From Bifidobacterium pseudocatenulatum DSM 20438 = JCM 1200 = LMG 10505 (GTDB lineage Bacteria; Actinomycetota; Actinomycetes; Actinomycetales; Bifidobacteriaceae), in assembly GCF_001025215.1 (NCBI RefSeq), contig NZ_AP012330.1, positions 558,001-622,000 on the forward strand: a stretch of DNA of 64,000 nucleotides, written 5' to 3'. Each line of letters begins with the position of its first letter. The first letter of the stretch is position 1. Positions 17,904 through 27,612 of this stretch are shown here, piece by piece. Below the pieces are notes generated by a model. That model was not told the origin of the DNA. It did not search any database and saw nothing but the letters and a program-made list of their open reading frames with translations. The position numbers and the translations under genes are program-made.

Positions 17904-19184
17904 TCAGAGCACCGCGTCCATCGCCTGCTTGAGATCGGCGATGATGTCGTCGGCGTTCTCGATGCCGCAGCTCAGACGCACCAGATCGATGCCGACGCCG
18001 GCCTCCTCCAGCTGCTCCTCGGTCAGCTGGCGGTGTGTGGTACCGGCCGGGTATAGCGCGCAGCTGCGGGCGTCGGCCACATGCGTGGCGATCGAGATCA
18101 TCCGGAAATGATCGAGCAGCGCGGAGACCTTGTCGCGTCCACCGGACACGCCGAAGGAGATCACGCCGCAGGTGCCGTTCGGCATGTACTTCCTGGCGGT
18201 CTCGTAGTACTTGTCTCCGGGTAGATCGGGGAACTGCACCCAGCTGACGCGCGGGTCGGCGCTCAGCCACTGCGCCACCTTGAGCGCGTTCGCGCAATGG
18301 CGCTCCATACGCACGGCCAGCGATTCCAGATGCATGCCCATGATCCAGGAGTTCATCGGCGCCGGCGTGGAGCCGAAGTCGCGCATCAGCTGCGCGGTGG
18401 CCTTGGTGATGAACGCGCCCTTGCCGAAGTCCTTCGCGTAGGTCACCCCGTGGTAGGAGTCGTCCGGCGTGGTCAGGCCGGGGAACTTGTCCGCCTGGGC
18501 CATCCAGTCGAAGTTGCCGGAATCCACGATCGCGCCGCCCACGCAGGAGCCGTGGCCGTCCATGTACTTGGTGGTTGCGTGCGTGACGATGTCCACGCCA
18601 TACTGGAACGGCTTGCAGTTGACTGGTGTGGGGAACGTGTTATCGACGATCAGCGGCACGCCGTGACGATGCGCCGCGTTCGCGAACTTTTCGAAATCAA
18701 GCACGATGAGCGCCGGATTGGAGATGGATTCGCCGAAGACCGCCTTGGTGTTCGGCTGGAATGCCGCTTCGAGTTCTTCCTCGGTGCAGTCCGGGCTTAC
18801 GAACGTGCATTCGATGCCCATTTTGCGCATGGTCACGTTGATGAGGTTGAACGTGCCGCCGTAGATTGCGGAGGATGCAACGATGTGGTCACCGTTGTTG
18901 CAGATGTTGAAGAGCGCGAAAAAGTTCGCCGCCTGGCCGGATGAGGTCAGCATTGCGGCCGCGCCGCCTTCCATTTCACAGATTTTCGCTGCGATGGTGT
19001 CGTTGGTTGGGTTCTGCAGTCGGGTGTAGAAGTATCCGGATTCGGATAGGTCGAACAGTCGGCTCATCTGTTCGCTTGACTTGTATTTGAAGGTTGTCGC
19101 CTGAATGATCGGGGGTGTGCGGGATTCACCGTTTCCGGGCTGGTAACCTCCCTGCACGCAGGTGGTGTCGACGTTTTCGCTCAT
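17904..19184 (-). CDS. metY: O-acetylhomoserine sulfhydrylase (aminocarboxypropyltransferase)
   Basis: This PLP enzyme (426 residues) makes homocysteine from O-acetylhomoserine and sulfide in methionine synthesis. It belongs to the Cys/Met metabolism fold-I family. The PLP lysine is expected at Lys206 in HATTKYMDGHG; the phosphate-binding SSGQAANFF and the C-terminal VRLSCGIEN motif are also clear. The NDTIAAKICEMEGG and STPAPMNSW segments are typical of MetY rather than MetB. ATG 19184 follows GAAGGAAATCC. It is divergent from xylA; the 217-base spacer has no SAM riboswitch that I can see. O-acetyl rather than O-succinyl donor is a family inference. Confidence 0.9.
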   Translation of the reverse strand: MSENVDTTCVQGGYQPGNGESRTPPIIQATTFKYKSSEQMSRLFDLSESGYFYTRLQNPTNDTIAAKICEMEGGAAAMLTSSGQAANFFALFNICNNGDHIVASSAIYGGTFNLINVTMRKMGIECTFVSPDCTEEELEAAFQPNTKAVFGESISNPALIVLDFEKFANAAHRHGVPLIVDNTFPTPVNCKPFQYGVDIVTHATTKYMDGHGSCVGGAIVDSGNFDWMAQADKFPGLTTPDDSYHGVTYAKDFGKGAFITKATAQLMRDFGSTPAPMNSWIMGMHLESLAVRMERHCANALKVAQWLSADPRVSWVQFPDLPGDKYYETARKYMPNGTCGVISFGVSGGRDKVSALLDHFRMISIATHVADARSCALYPAGTTHRQLTEEQLEEAGVGIDLVRLSCGIENADDIIADLKQAMDAVL

Positions 19185-19278
19185 GGATTTCCTTCTTTCG
19201 ATTGGGCGCTGCGGTGCAACAAACATGCTCACCTTATCACTGAGTTGACAATTGACTATTTTTCAATGGAAACGCCGA

Positions 19279-19321
19279 ATAGTTCACTGAATTGACAAAC
19301 TTAGGAAGTTGATTTTATTAT
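19279..19321 (+). promoter_or_regulatory. xylA promoter with ROK-operator-like sequence over the -35
   Basis: TTGACA (19292-19297) and TATTAT (19316-19321) are separated by 18 bases, giving a good housekeeping-type promoter and a leader of about 75 bases. The stretch ATAGTTCAC...TTGACAAACT at 19279-19301 resembles the reverse complement of the ROK element at 11983-12003, with a longer centre. Repression of xylA by a ROK protein is therefore plausible but unproven. Confidence 0.55.
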
Positions 19322-19401
19322 GTACATCAAGACAGGCGGGAATCCGCTTGACGGGAAAACAATGTCTTACGAAAGTAAAATCAATAGCAAAGGAGCAACC
19401 C

Positions 19402-20748
19402 ATGGGTCTGTGGGATATTGAAAAGATTCCGTATGTCGGTCGTGAAAAGGGACCGCAGGAGGGTCTGGCTTTCCATTACTACGATGCCGACAAGGTTGTT
19501 GCCGGCAAGAAGATGAAGGATTGGCTGCGTTTTGGCGTCGCTTGGTGGCACACGTTCGATCAGGAGCTGGTCGATCCGTTCGGCACCGGCACCGCCCAGC
19601 GTCCGTGGTACGGCAAGTACTCCAATGCTGAGGATGAGGCTCTGGCCAAGGTCGACTATGCCTTCGAGTTCTTCCAGAAGCTCGGCGTCGAGTACTTCTG
19701 CTTCCATGATCGTGATATCGCTCCGGAAGGCGATACCCTGCGCGAGACCGACAAGAACCTGGACAAGGTCGTCGACAAGATCGAAGAGAACATGAAGTCC
19801 ACCGGCATCAAGCTGCTGTGGAACACCTCCTCCCTGTTCACCAACCCGCGCTTCGTGTCCGGTGCTTCCACCTCCCCGTTCGCCGACATCTACGCTTACG
19901 CCGGTGGCCAGCTGAAGCATTCCCTGGAGATTGCCAAGCGCCTGGGAGCCGAGAACTACGTGTTCTGGGGTGGACGTGAAGGCTACGAGAACCTGTGGAA
20001 CACGCAGATGAAGCGCGAACAGGCGCACATGGCCAAGTTCTTCCACATGTGCCACGAGTATGCTCAGGAGATCGGCCTGGACGCTCAGTTCCTGATCGAG
20101 CCGAAGGCCAAGGAGCCGACGATGCACCAGTATGACTTCGATGCATCCACAGCCATCGCCTTCCTTAAGACCTACGACATCGACTTCATGAAGCTGAACC
20201 TCGAAGGCAACCACGCCAACCTGGCCGGTCATACCTATCAGCACGAGATCCGCACCGCCCGCGAGGCCGGTGTGCTCGGCTCCCTCGATGCCAACCAGGG
20301 CGACAAGCTCATCGGCTGGGATATGGATGAGTTCCCGACCGACCTGTACGAGACTTCCACCGTCATGTGGGAGGTCCTCGCCGAGGGTCAGATCGGCCCT
20401 CACGGCGGCCTGAACTTCGATGCCAAGCCGCGCCGCACCTCCTTCGCCGCCGAGGATCTGTTCCGCTCCCACATCGCAGGTATGGATGCATTCGCTGCAG
20501 GTCTCTTGGTCGCTGCCAAGATGCACGAGGACAAGGTCATCGAGAACCTGCAGGCCGAGCGCTACAGCTCCTTCGATTCCGGCATCGGCGCGACCGTCGA
20601 GAACGGCACCGCCTCCCTGGCTTCCCTCGAAGAGTATGCTCTGGATATTCCGCAGTCCAAGCTCATCGAAGCCACCAAGTCCGATCACCTCGAGTCCGTC
20701 AAGGCCACGATCAACAACTACATGATCGACGCCCTGGCCGAGGCGTGA
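19402..20748 (+). CDS. xylA: Xylose isomerase
   Basis: This 448-residue enzyme converts D-xylose to D-xylulose, the step before XylB, in the cytoplasm. It is a class II (long) xylose isomerase. The catalytic His lies in [13 protein letters not shown] near residue 100. Metal-ligand segments are NFWGG-like ([11 protein letters not shown]), [27 protein letters not shown] and [23 protein letters not shown] 19402 has AAAGGAG seven bases upstream. It has its own promoter and is followed by a hairpin at 20828-20863. Both xylulokinases in the window lie at a distance, so xylA appears to be a single-gene unit. Confidence 0.97.
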   Translation: MGLWDIEKIPYVGREKGPQEGLAFHYYDADKVVAGKKMKDWLRFGVAWWHTFDQELVDPFGTGTAQRPWYGKYSNAEDEALAKVDYAFEFFQKLGVEYFCFHDRDIAPEGDTLRETDKNLDKVVDKIEENMKSTGIKLLWNTSSLFTNPRFVSGASTSPFADIYAYAGGQLKHSLEIAKRLGAENYVFWGGREGYENLWNTQMKREQAHMAKFFHMCHEYAQEIGLDAQFLIEPKAKEPTMHQYDFDASTAIAFLKTYDIDFMKLNLEGNHANLAGHTYQHEIRTAREAGVLGSLDANQGDKLIGWDMDEFPTDLYETSTVMWEVLAEGQIGPHGGLNFDAKPRRTSFAAEDLFRSHIAGMDAFAAGLLVAAKMHEDKVIENLQAERYSSFDSGIGATVENGTASLASLEEYALDIPQSKLIEATKSDHLESVKATINNYMIDALAEA

Positions 20749-20827
20749 GCCGAATAGGGAGTTTCCGTTAGGGCTCCTGATTCATCGCTGGATCAAGCAG
20801 TGAGGCTCGGCTGTGACAGAGCCGGAT

Positions 20828-20863
20828 GTGGTGTGCCGAAGCGTCGGCGTTCCGGCACACCAC
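20828..20863 (+). terminator. Hairpin after xylA
   Basis: GTGGTGTGCCG (20828-20838) pairs with CGGCACACCAC (20853-20863). A pyrimidine-rich tract (CATCTTTCCTTCC) follows, as expected for a weak intrinsic terminator of xylA. Confidence 0.65.
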
Positions 20864-20959
20864 TCATCTTTCCTTCCTTCTTCCTAGAATTTCCTTCGCA
20901 GGCAAGTCGTCTGCCGGTTATGTCGCCGGTGTACGGCTTGTTTGCGTTTTTGGGCCAAA

Positions 20960-20970
20960 CGAAAGTTTCG
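20960..20970. promoter_or_regulatory. LacI-type operator CGAAAGTTTCG before the GH43 gene
   Basis: A perfect 11-base palindrome lies 52 bases before the GH43 start. Identical or complementary copies flank the LacI gene at 23907-23917 and 23930-23940. This links the GH43 gene to that regulator. Confidence 0.7.
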
Positions 20971-21021
20971 ATTGTTCGCAATGATGCGATGCTCACGAAC
21001 GTTTCTGAATAAGGTGTATTT

Positions 21022-22716
21022 ATGACCGCGACTATTACCATTACCAATCCCATTCTTCGTGGAATGAATCCTGATCCGAGTTGGATTTGGGATGATGAGT
21101 TCCAGCGAATTGTGTTGGTGACTTCTACTTTTGAGCTTGTCCCAGGTCTTCCCATTTACGTTTCCGAGGATATGACGTGCTGGAAGCATGTGTCGAATGT
21201 GGTAGATGCTGACCTGGCAAGGCGCCTGCTTATTCCTTTCGTGGATGATTCGGGCGGTGTCTATGCGCCGACGCTGCGCAGGATTCATGGCAAATATGTG
21301 ATTGCATGCACCATTGCCCGTCTTGATGATCGCCGTGCTATGGAAGGTGGTTGCACAGAAAGCGAGCTGATGCGGTTCCACGCCGCGGAGGGCAATTTTA
21401 TCCTTGAAGCGGAGTCTATCGAAGGGCCATGGCATGGCCCGTTCTGGATTGAGGGCGCTGAAGGCATCGATCCAGACATATTCGAGGACGGGGATGGCAA
21501 CGTGTACTGGACTCAGACCCGTCCTGCGGTCAATCCGCAATGGGAAGGCCAGACCGAGGTCTGGACCCAACGCATTAATCCGGAGACTTGGACTTTTGTC
21601 GATGACGGTCTTCCTGCGGGATCGGGCAAGACGGTAATATGGCGCGGATACGGTATGGAATCGGTGTGGGCTGAGGCGCCGCATCTCTATCGCGTGGGTG
21701 ATTATGTGTATCTGATGACCGCTGAGGGGGGCACCAGTTTCGAACATAGCGAAATGGCCATGCGCATCTATGCGCCGCATGGACTGCTTCGGGCGTTCGA
21801 AGCTTACGAACGGGAAGTATCCGAATTGGGTGAGTGCATTCCGCAGGTTCGTGACGGGGAACGCTGCTATCTTGGCGCCGCAATCCGTGCCTTCCACGCG
21901 GATAAGAAGAATCCGATTCTCACCCACCGACATCTGGGTTTGTCGGAACCGCTGCAATGCGTGGGACATGCGGACCTGTTGCTTCATCCGAAACTGGGAT
22001 GGTGGCTGGTGTGTCTCGGCGTGAGGGAGACACGGGGAAAGCGTGACGGCGAATTATTGAGCTACTTGGGAAGGGAGAGCTTTGTCGCTCCGGTATCCTG
22101 GGAACATAATCCGGCCGATTGGAAGCTGGACGGCAACGGTGCACCATATACGCATGAGGGTGACCCCGGATGGCCGGTGACTTGCGCTGGTCTTGGCCGC
22201 TTGGCCGACGAGATCACGGTTACTACTGAAGACGATGGAATCGCCATCGAGCCTAGGGTGAAATCCTCGCTCGCCGGTGACGTGGAACCCGCGCTGGTGG
22301 ATGTGGCTGATGGCTCGACGAACGATGTGGTGGTGCGCGATGAGCGTGATGTCAGCTACCGCAGAATAGCGAAACTGCCGACGCTCATGCCGATTCCCAT
22401 GTCCGGTTCTTTAGTGATCCGGCAGAATTCCACACATTACGCGGTGTTTTCGATGCATGGCACGGATGTGCGTTACGAGATGGTGAATGGAGACGATTCG
22501 CAAGCTGGGTCTGTTGTCGTACAGGCTGACGGAGTGCGTCCGGCGGTACTTTTCGACGACAACCGCTTGTCGGTCATCGTGACTGGCATGCATGGTCTGG
22601 TTGATTCTGCGACGTTCGTGCGTCAGGGGCAGGTCCTGCTGAGTGTCGATGCTCGTTTCCTCAGCACCGAATGGGCCGGTGGGTTCGTCGGTTGCATGGC
22701 CGGCTTCATGGCATAG
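21022..22716 (+). CDS. GH43 family glycosidase, divergent third copy (beta-xylosidase or arabinofuranosidase)
   Basis: The 564-residue cytoplasmic protein is a five-bladed propeller GH43 with an extra C-terminal beta-sandwich domain. The expected catalytic residues are Asp18 (MNPDPSW), Asp150 (GIDPDIF) and Glu218 (WAEAPHLY). It is only distantly related to the other two GH43 proteins here, so it likely has a different linkage or substrate, for example branched arabino-XOS. It stands alone downstream of xylA, with a LacI-type operator at 20960 and AAGGTG close to the start codon. It converges on the LacI gene. Precise activity cannot be told from sequence. Confidence 0.87.
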   Translation: MTATITITNPILRGMNPDPSWIWDDEFQRIVLVTSTFELVPGLPIYVSEDMTCWKHVSNVVDADLARRLLIPFVDDSGGVYAPTLRRIHGKYVIACTIARLDDRRAMEGGCTESELMRFHAAEGNFILEAESIEGPWHGPFWIEGAEGIDPDIFEDGDGNVYWTQTRPAVNPQWEGQTEVWTQRINPETWTFVDDGLPAGSGKTVIWRGYGMESVWAEAPHLYRVGDYVYLMTAEGGTSFEHSEMAMRIYAPHGLLRAFEAYEREVSELGECIPQVRDGERCYLGAAIRAFHADKKNPILTHRHLGLSEPLQCVGHADLLLHPKLGWWLVCLGVRETRGKRDGELLSYLGRESFVAPVSWEHNPADWKLDGNGAPYTHEGDPGWPVTCAGLGRLADEITVTTEDDGIAIEPRVKSSLAGDVEPALVDVADGSTNDVVVRDERDVSYRRIAKLPTLMPIPMSGSLVIRQNSTHYAVFSMHGTDVRYEMVNGDDSQAGSVVVQADGVRPAVLFDDNRLSVIVTGMHGLVDSATFVRQGQVLLSVDARFLSTEWAGGFVGCMAGFMA

Positions 22717-22848
22717 TTTCTACGGAATTTCAGGATGGTTCACTGCTGGTGTTCCGACGGGCCGTCTTAGAACGAGTTGAAAACGGGTCGAAAGGCTAGG
22801 AGCGCTGTGTTCTCCCCCCGGTTGTGCCTGTGAGGTTTGCCCCGCTGA

Positions 22849-23865
22849 TTAACCTTCGAGTTGCTGTGTGCTGTTGCGTACCACTAGCGATGTCGGCATG
22901 ATGATGTGCGGTTGGATCACGTCGGTGGACAGCGCTTCGACCAGCATGCGTACGGCGGCCCTTGCCATGTCTTGGAGCGGCTGTCGTACGGTGGTCAGCG
23001 CCGGGCCAAGGAATGCGGCAGTCTGCACATCGTCGAATCCGACCACGGATAAATCCTCGGGAATACGTAATCCCAGCTGCCTTGCCGCCTCGTAGACGCC
23101 CATGGCCTGCAGATCGCTGCCGGCGAAGATTGCGGTCGGACGATTCGGTCGTTTCAACAGGGAGATGGACTGTGCGTAACCGCCGGAAGTGGTGAAATCG
23201 CCTTCGGTGATAAGTTCGGGATCGGCTTCGATTCCATGTTCCGCGAGCGCTGATGTATATCCGTCCAGACGTGCTTTGGAACACATCATCTCCTCCGGTC
23301 CGGTGATGATGCCTATGCGGGTATGTCCGAGTGCGAGTAGATGCCTGGTGGCGATTACGCCTCCGGTCCAGTTGTCCGCTTGCACCGACAGCGTGTCTGG
23401 ATCTGGATTACCGAATGGATCGAACAAGACGAAGGGAATACCTCTGGAATGCAGTTTGTTCCGCTCGATACGTGTCAGACTGGAGAAGACAAGAATGGCG
23501 CCATCCGTCTGCCGACGCAGCATGTTGTCAATCCAGGATGAGTCCGGGTGCTGGCGATTGCCGCCTTCGGTGGTGATGACGTTCAAATCATGCAACTTGG
23601 CTTCGCGAATGGCGCCACGGAGTACTTCAAGGGCCCAAACATTATCGAAATCTTGGAACACGATTTCGATAATTCGTTGGCTTTTTGCACCCGTCGCTTT
23701 ACGGGAATACCCATACCGTTTCAACACCGCGTTGATGGTTTGCCGCGTCTCTTCGGAAACGTCGGCTCTGCCGTTGAGCGCCTTGGATACGGTGGAAAGG
23801 GAATAACCGGTCTCTTTAGCTATGTCAGAGAGTCGTACCGTAGCTTTCTTTGTCGTATTGCGCAT
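22849..23865 (-). CDS. LacI-family repressor of the XOS importer
   Basis: The 338-residue protein has an N-terminal LacI helix-turn-helix with hinge (VRLSDIAKETGYSLSTVSKALNGR spread over residues 10-33). A periplasmic-binding-like sugar domain follows (LVFSSLTRIERN, FAGSDLQAMGVYEAA, VVGFDDVQTAAFLGPALTTVRQPL) to the end. ATG 23865 has AAGGAGTGA upstream. It is divergent from the XOS transporter operon. Two copies of the palindrome CGAAAGTTTCG, 23 bases apart, sit in the shared promoter region, so it probably represses itself, the importer and the GH43 gene at 21022, with a XOS or xylose ligand as inducer. The ligand is inferred. Confidence 0.9.
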   Translation of the reverse strand: MRNTTKKATVRLSDIAKETGYSLSTVSKALNGRADVSEETRQTINAVLKRYGYSRKATGAKSQRIIEIVFQDFDNVWALEVLRGAIREAKLHDLNVITTEGGNRQHPDSSWIDNMLRRQTDGAILVFSSLTRIERNKLHSRGIPFVLFDPFGNPDPDTLSVQADNWTGGVIATRHLLALGHTRIGIITGPEEMMCSKARLDGYTSALAEHGIEADPELITEGDFTTSGGYAQSISLLKRPNRPTAIFAGSDLQAMGVYEAARQLGLRIPEDLSVVGFDDVQTAAFLGPALTTVRQPLQDMARAAVRMLVEALSTDVIQPHIIMPTSLVVRNSTQQLEG

Positions 23866-23906
23866 GAGTCACTCCTTCTTCTTTTCATCATATCCGAAAA
23901 TGCGAA

Positions 23907-23940
23907 CGAAAGTTTCGGTTTACGTTTTTCGAAACTTTCG
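23907..23940. promoter_or_regulatory. Tandem LacI-type operators between lacI gene and importer
   Basis: CGAAAGTTTCG at 23907-23917 and CGAAACTTTCG at 23930-23940 are palindromic and of the same class; their centres are 23 bases apart, about two helix turns. They sit upstream of the importer promoter and directly before the LacI start codon, which suggests autoregulation. Confidence 0.75.
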
Positions 23941-24011
23941 ATATGTTGGCAATGCTTAAAAACGTTGTAAAATCAACGAAAAATAGTTAGTTTTCTGATT
24001 TTACAAAAAAC

Positions 24012-24041
24012 TTGACTTTGTGTGATTTGTTTCGGTAGTCT
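24012..24041 (+). promoter_or_regulatory. Promoter of the XOS importer operon
   Basis: TTGACT (24012-24017) and TAGTCT (24036-24041) are separated by 18 bases. A leader of about 175 bases follows before the lipoprotein gene. A partial LacI-like half-site (GACTTTCGAAGG, about 24067) lies in that leader. I see no further gene in the 359-base gap. Confidence 0.5.
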
Positions 24042-24224
24042 GTAGGTACAACGAAAACGAAATGGAGACTTTCGAAGGGAGTCAAAGGCTGATTCTCTGT
24101 CTGCTAGGGGAGCTGCAGCAGCATTCGTTGCGGTCATGCTTCCCGATTCGACCCACTCGAGAGAAGTCGTTCCTGTCGTTGCCATCATTTTGTCGATGAT
24201 GATTTGGTCAATAAGGAGAAGACA

Positions 24225-25499
24225 ATGAAGTTCAAAACCATTGCAGCTGCCACTCTTGCGGTGGCGACCATGTTGGGCATGGGTGCCTGCGGCTCCAGCG
24301 CTGGCGCCAAAGACGATAAGACCATTACGTTCTGGCATAACGCCACAGCTGGTGACGGCAAGCAGTATTGGGAGGATCTGGCCAAAGCGTTTGAGAAGAA
24401 GACCGGTGTCAAGGTTCAGATTCAGGCCATCCAGAACGAGGATTTCGAAGGCAAGCTGACCACCGCTATGCAGGATCCCGCCTCCGGCCCGGATGTGTAC
24501 ATGACCCTTGGTGGTGCCAAGACCAAGGACATGGTTGATGCCGGTCAGGTAATGGATATTACTGATAAGATTAGCGATACCGTCAAAAAGCAAATGTCTT
24601 CCTCATTGGATTCCATGTCTTATGATGGCAAGGTCTATGGTGTTCCGGTCGCTGCCCAGCCTGGTGGCATCTGGTATTCCAAGGATTTGTTCAAGCAGGC
24701 TGGCATCGATGCCGAGCCGACCACTTTCAGCGAGCTGAAGACCGATGTGCAGAAGCTTCGCAGCGCTGGCATCGATCCGATCGCACTCGGCGGCAAGGAT
24801 GCTTGGCCGGTCGGTCACTGGTACTACTGGTTGTCCATGCGCGAATGCTCTCCGAAGGCCTACGCCAAGGGCGTTAATGACAAGGACTTCTCCGACTCTT
24901 GCTGGGTCAAAGCCGGAGATGATCTGAAGGATTTGTTGGATGCGAATGCTTTTAACGAAGGATTCCTCACCACGACGGCCCAGCAGGGCGCCAGCTCGTC
25001 CGCAGGTCTGCTGGCCAATCATAAGGCTGCGATGGAGCTCATGGGCACATGGGAGCCTGGAGTTCTCAAGGACCTGACTCCGGACAAGAAGCCAATGGCT
25101 GACCTTGGCTTCTTCGCCTTCCCGACCGTGGACGGAGGAAAAGGCGAGGAAGGTGCTTTGATGGGCGCTGTGACCGGTTTCGCTGTCAATCCCGAGGCTC
25201 CGGACGCTGCTGTTGATTTCGTCAATTTCATGGCTGAGAAATCAAATCAGGAGAAATACGCCACTGCGTTCAGCACCATTCCGGCTTCCGCCGAAGCTTA
25301 CGATGCGGTTACCGATGAAAATCTTAAGGCTATCCTCGAAGCTATGAAAAAGTCTGATGGCATGCAGCTGTGGATGGATACCGCTCTCGGCGGAAATATT
25401 GGCAACGCTCTTAATTCCGGAGTGGTGAATCTGCTTTCCGGACAGGGGACTTCGGCTGACATCGTCAAGGCGATGAAGGACGCAGCGTCCAAGGGCTGA
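24225..25499 (+). CDS. Sugar ABC transporter substrate-binding lipoprotein (likely XOS)
   Basis: The 424-residue family-1 extracellular solute-binding protein captures oligosaccharides at the outer face of the membrane. The signal peptide ends in the lipobox LGMGAC, so Cys22 is lipidated. The mature part shows the type-1 fold with [40 protein letters not shown] and [14 protein letters not shown] 24225 follows AAGGAGAAG. It heads an operon with two permeases and is controlled by the divergent LacI. Its XOS specificity is inferred from the neighbouring GH43 and esterase genes; arabino-XOS is possible. Confidence 0.92.
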   Translation: MKFKTIAAATLAVATMLGMGACGSSAGAKDDKTITFWHNATAGDGKQYWEDLAKAFEKKTGVKVQIQAIQNEDFEGKLTTAMQDPASGPDVYMTLGGAKTKDMVDAGQVMDITDKISDTVKKQMSSSLDSMSYDGKVYGVPVAAQPGGIWYSKDLFKQAGIDAEPTTFSELKTDVQKLRSAGIDPIALGGKDAWPVGHWYYWLSMRECSPKAYAKGVNDKDFSDSCWVKAGDDLKDLLDANAFNEGFLTTTAQQGASSSAGLLANHKAAMELMGTWEPGVLKDLTPDKKPMADLGFFAFPTVDGGKGEEGALMGAVTGFAVNPEAPDAAVDFVNFMAEKSNQEKYATAFSTIPASAEAYDAVTDENLKAILEAMKKSDGMQLWMDTALGGNIGNALNSGVVNLLSGQGTSADIVKAMKDAASKG

Positions 25500-25599
25500 T
25501 AGTGAACATGGCTGGTTGACGGCCAAAGGAGGGTGGATAGACAGATCTTCATCTGCCCTCCTTCCTATTCGAGAAACGTATCTGGTAGTGGAGAAAACC

Positions 25600-26643
25600 A
25601 TGTCAAGTACAAGCAAAGACGCGGTGACGCTGCGCGCTAAGCGGTCCAAGAAACCGTCCGATGGCAAAATGCGTCGTAATGTTGAGATTTTCGTACTGTC
25701 CGCACCTGCGATTCTTCTGTTCGTCTGCTTTGTGATTCTGCCTATCGTCTTGGGTGCTTATTACGGCTTCTATCAGTGGAAGGGCTACGGGCTTCCCTCC
25801 AAGACAGGTAAATTCGTTGGTCTCCAGAACTACATCACAGCGCTTAAGGATCCCGCGTTCCAGGCGGCGATTCTGCATACCTTCGAGGTCGTGATCGGCT
25901 CGTTGGTCATCCAGGCTCCGCTCGCCATCCTGTTCGCATTGCTGCTGAACCAGAAGTTCAAGGGGCGTGGTCTCATCCGCACCCTCATCTTCGTGCCGTA
26001 TGTCGTTTCCGAGGTCATCGTCGGCACAGGATGGAGCCTGTTGCTACAGAAGAAGGGCGCCATCAATGAGATTCTGGCCAACTTCGGCATCAATGGTCCT
26101 GATTGGCTGGCCGACCCGAAAATCGCTATTTGGACGCTGCTGTTGCTGATCAGCTGGAAATACGTCGGTTTCGCCGTAATTCTGATGCTCGCCGGCATGC
26201 AATCCATTCCCGATGAACTGTATGAAGCAGCCAAAGTGGATGGGGCGAGTTTTTGGCAGATGCAGAAAAGCATCACGTTGCCGTTGCTTGCTCCGACGTT
26301 GCGGATCTGGGTGTTCCTTTCCATGATTGGCTCTCTGCAGCTTTTCGATCTGGTCTATATCGTGTGGGGCAAGTATGTGTCGACCACCGCTGGTGTGTCC
26401 ACCATGGCCACCTACATGGTGCGTGAAGGTCGTGGAGCCGGCAACTATGGCTATGGTTCCGCCGTTGCTCTGATCATCTTCGTGATCTCTTTGATCATCG
26501 CACTCGTCTATCAGAAGTTCGTGCTGAACCGTGACTTGGACGGTGCTGTTACTGAGCAGAAAGAAGCCGAGAAGCGTGCCAGGAAGCGCGCAAAGGAAGT
26601 GCAGCATCGTGAGGTTGCTGCCCTGGCAAGTGAGGTGAAGTGA
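25600..26643 (+). CDS. Sugar ABC transporter permease, MalF type
   Basis: The 347-residue inner-membrane permease has six predicted helices after a basic N-terminal tail of about 35 residues. The cytoplasmic EAA loop, which docks the ATPase, is seen as YEAAKVDGASFWQMQKSITLP. A Lys/Arg/Glu-rich C-terminal tail follows the last helix. ATG 25600 is taken with GTGGAGAA just upstream, and a Met-rich longer form is not supported. The stop overlaps the next start by 1 base. No ATPase gene is present; bifidobacteria usually use a shared MsmK/MsiK-type ATPase encoded elsewhere. Confidence 0.93.
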   Translation: MSSTSKDAVTLRAKRSKKPSDGKMRRNVEIFVLSAPAILLFVCFVILPIVLGAYYGFYQWKGYGLPSKTGKFVGLQNYITALKDPAFQAAILHTFEVVIGSLVIQAPLAILFALLLNQKFKGRGLIRTLIFVPYVVSEVIVGTGWSLLLQKKGAINEILANFGINGPDWLADPKIAIWTLLLLISWKYVGFAVILMLAGMQSIPDELYEAAKVDGASFWQMQKSITLPLLAPTLRIWVFLSMIGSLQLFDLVYIVWGKYVSTTAGVSTMATYMVREGRGAGNYGYGSAVALIIFVISLIIALVYQKFVLNRDLDGAVTEQKEAEKRARKRAKEVQHREVAALASEVK

Positions 26644-27536
26644 TGACTGCCGCAACAATCGCAGGACATTCCAACAAAAGCGAGTACAGCAAGAAGAATG
26701 GTTACCGTAAGTCATCCAAGACGCCATGGGGCAACCCAATCGTCTACTTCTTCTCCCTGGTGCTTGTGGCCATCTGTATCACTCCGGTGTTGTACATTAT
26801 CTTCGGCGGTTTCCGTACCAATTCGCAGATCACCAACCATCCGTCCGGGATGCCGAACCCATGGATCCCCGACAACTACAAGACGGTCGTCGAAAGTGAT
26901 ATTTTCTGGACGGAACTGAAGAATTCTACCATCGTGGGTATCGCCACCATGGTAGGCGTCGTGGTGCTTAGCATCATGGTGAGCTTTGTCATCGCCCGAT
27001 ACAAATTCCGCTATGCGCCGCTTATGTACGCGTTGTTCTCTGCTGGTCTCATGTTCCCGATGACCGTTGGCATTACACCTTTGTATCTGCTGATTCGCAA
27101 TCTGGGTCTGGCCAACTCCCTGTGGGGTCTGATCCTTCCGCAAATTGCCTTCGGACTTCCTCAGACCATCATCATCTTGGTGCCGTTCCTACAGTCGATT
27201 CCTAATGAGCTTGAGGAGGCCTGTCTTCTCGATGGATGCTCCCGCCTTGGCTTCTTCTGGCGCATGGTCATTCCGCTGTCCATGCCTGGCGTGGCCACCA
27301 CTGGAATCCTTACCTTCGTGGGAAGCTGGAATGCCTACATGCTGCCGCTGTTCGTGCTCAGTGATGCCAGCAAGTACACATTGCCACTTGGCGTACAGAT
27401 GTTCAGCTCCGAACACTCCGTTGACACCGCACAGGTGTTGGCCTTCACCTCTCTGGCTATGATTCCGGCCCTGATCTGTTTCACCATCTTCCAGAAGAAG
27501 ATCGTCGGCGGCCTGACAGGTGCGGTCAAGGGCTGA
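26643..27536 (+). CDS. Sugar ABC transporter permease, MalG type
   Basis: The 297-residue permease pairs with the preceding MalF-type protein to form the membrane channel. It has six predicted helices, beginning with VYFFSLVLVAICITPVLYII. The EAA loop is LEEACLLDGCSRLGFFWRMV. The start codon overlaps the upstream stop (TGATG), so translational coupling is likely. A hairpin at 27555-27586 separates it from the GH43 gene, which may still be reached by read-through. Confidence 0.93.
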   Translation: MTAATIAGHSNKSEYSKKNGYRKSSKTPWGNPIVYFFSLVLVAICITPVLYIIFGGFRTNSQITNHPSGMPNPWIPDNYKTVVESDIFWTELKNSTIVGIATMVGVVVLSIMVSFVIARYKFRYAPLMYALFSAGLMFPMTVGITPLYLLIRNLGLANSLWGLILPQIAFGLPQTIIILVPFLQSIPNELEEACLLDGCSRLGFFWRMVIPLSMPGVATTGILTFVGSWNAYMLPLFVLSDASKYTLPLGVQMFSSEHSVDTAQVLAFTSLAMIPALICFTIFQKKIVGGLTGAVKG

Positions 27537-27554
27537 CGGAATGTGACAACCCAC

Positions 27555-27586
27555 GCCCGGAAGATGTTCCTTTCCGTCTTCCGGGC
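27555..27586 (+). terminator. Hairpin between the importer and GH43 copy 2
   Basis: GCCCGGAAGA (27555-27564) and TCTTCCGGGC (27577-27586) pair perfectly over a 12-base loop and are followed by TTCATCTCTT. It may lower expression of the downstream enzymes relative to the transporter. Confidence 0.65.
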
Positions 27587-27612
27587 TTCATCTCTTATGC
27601 AAGAGGTACATT

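Noticed and set aside
19185-19401. SAM riboswitch or T-box for metY
   Set aside because: No conserved stem or T-box core was visible; the space is used by xylA promoter elements.
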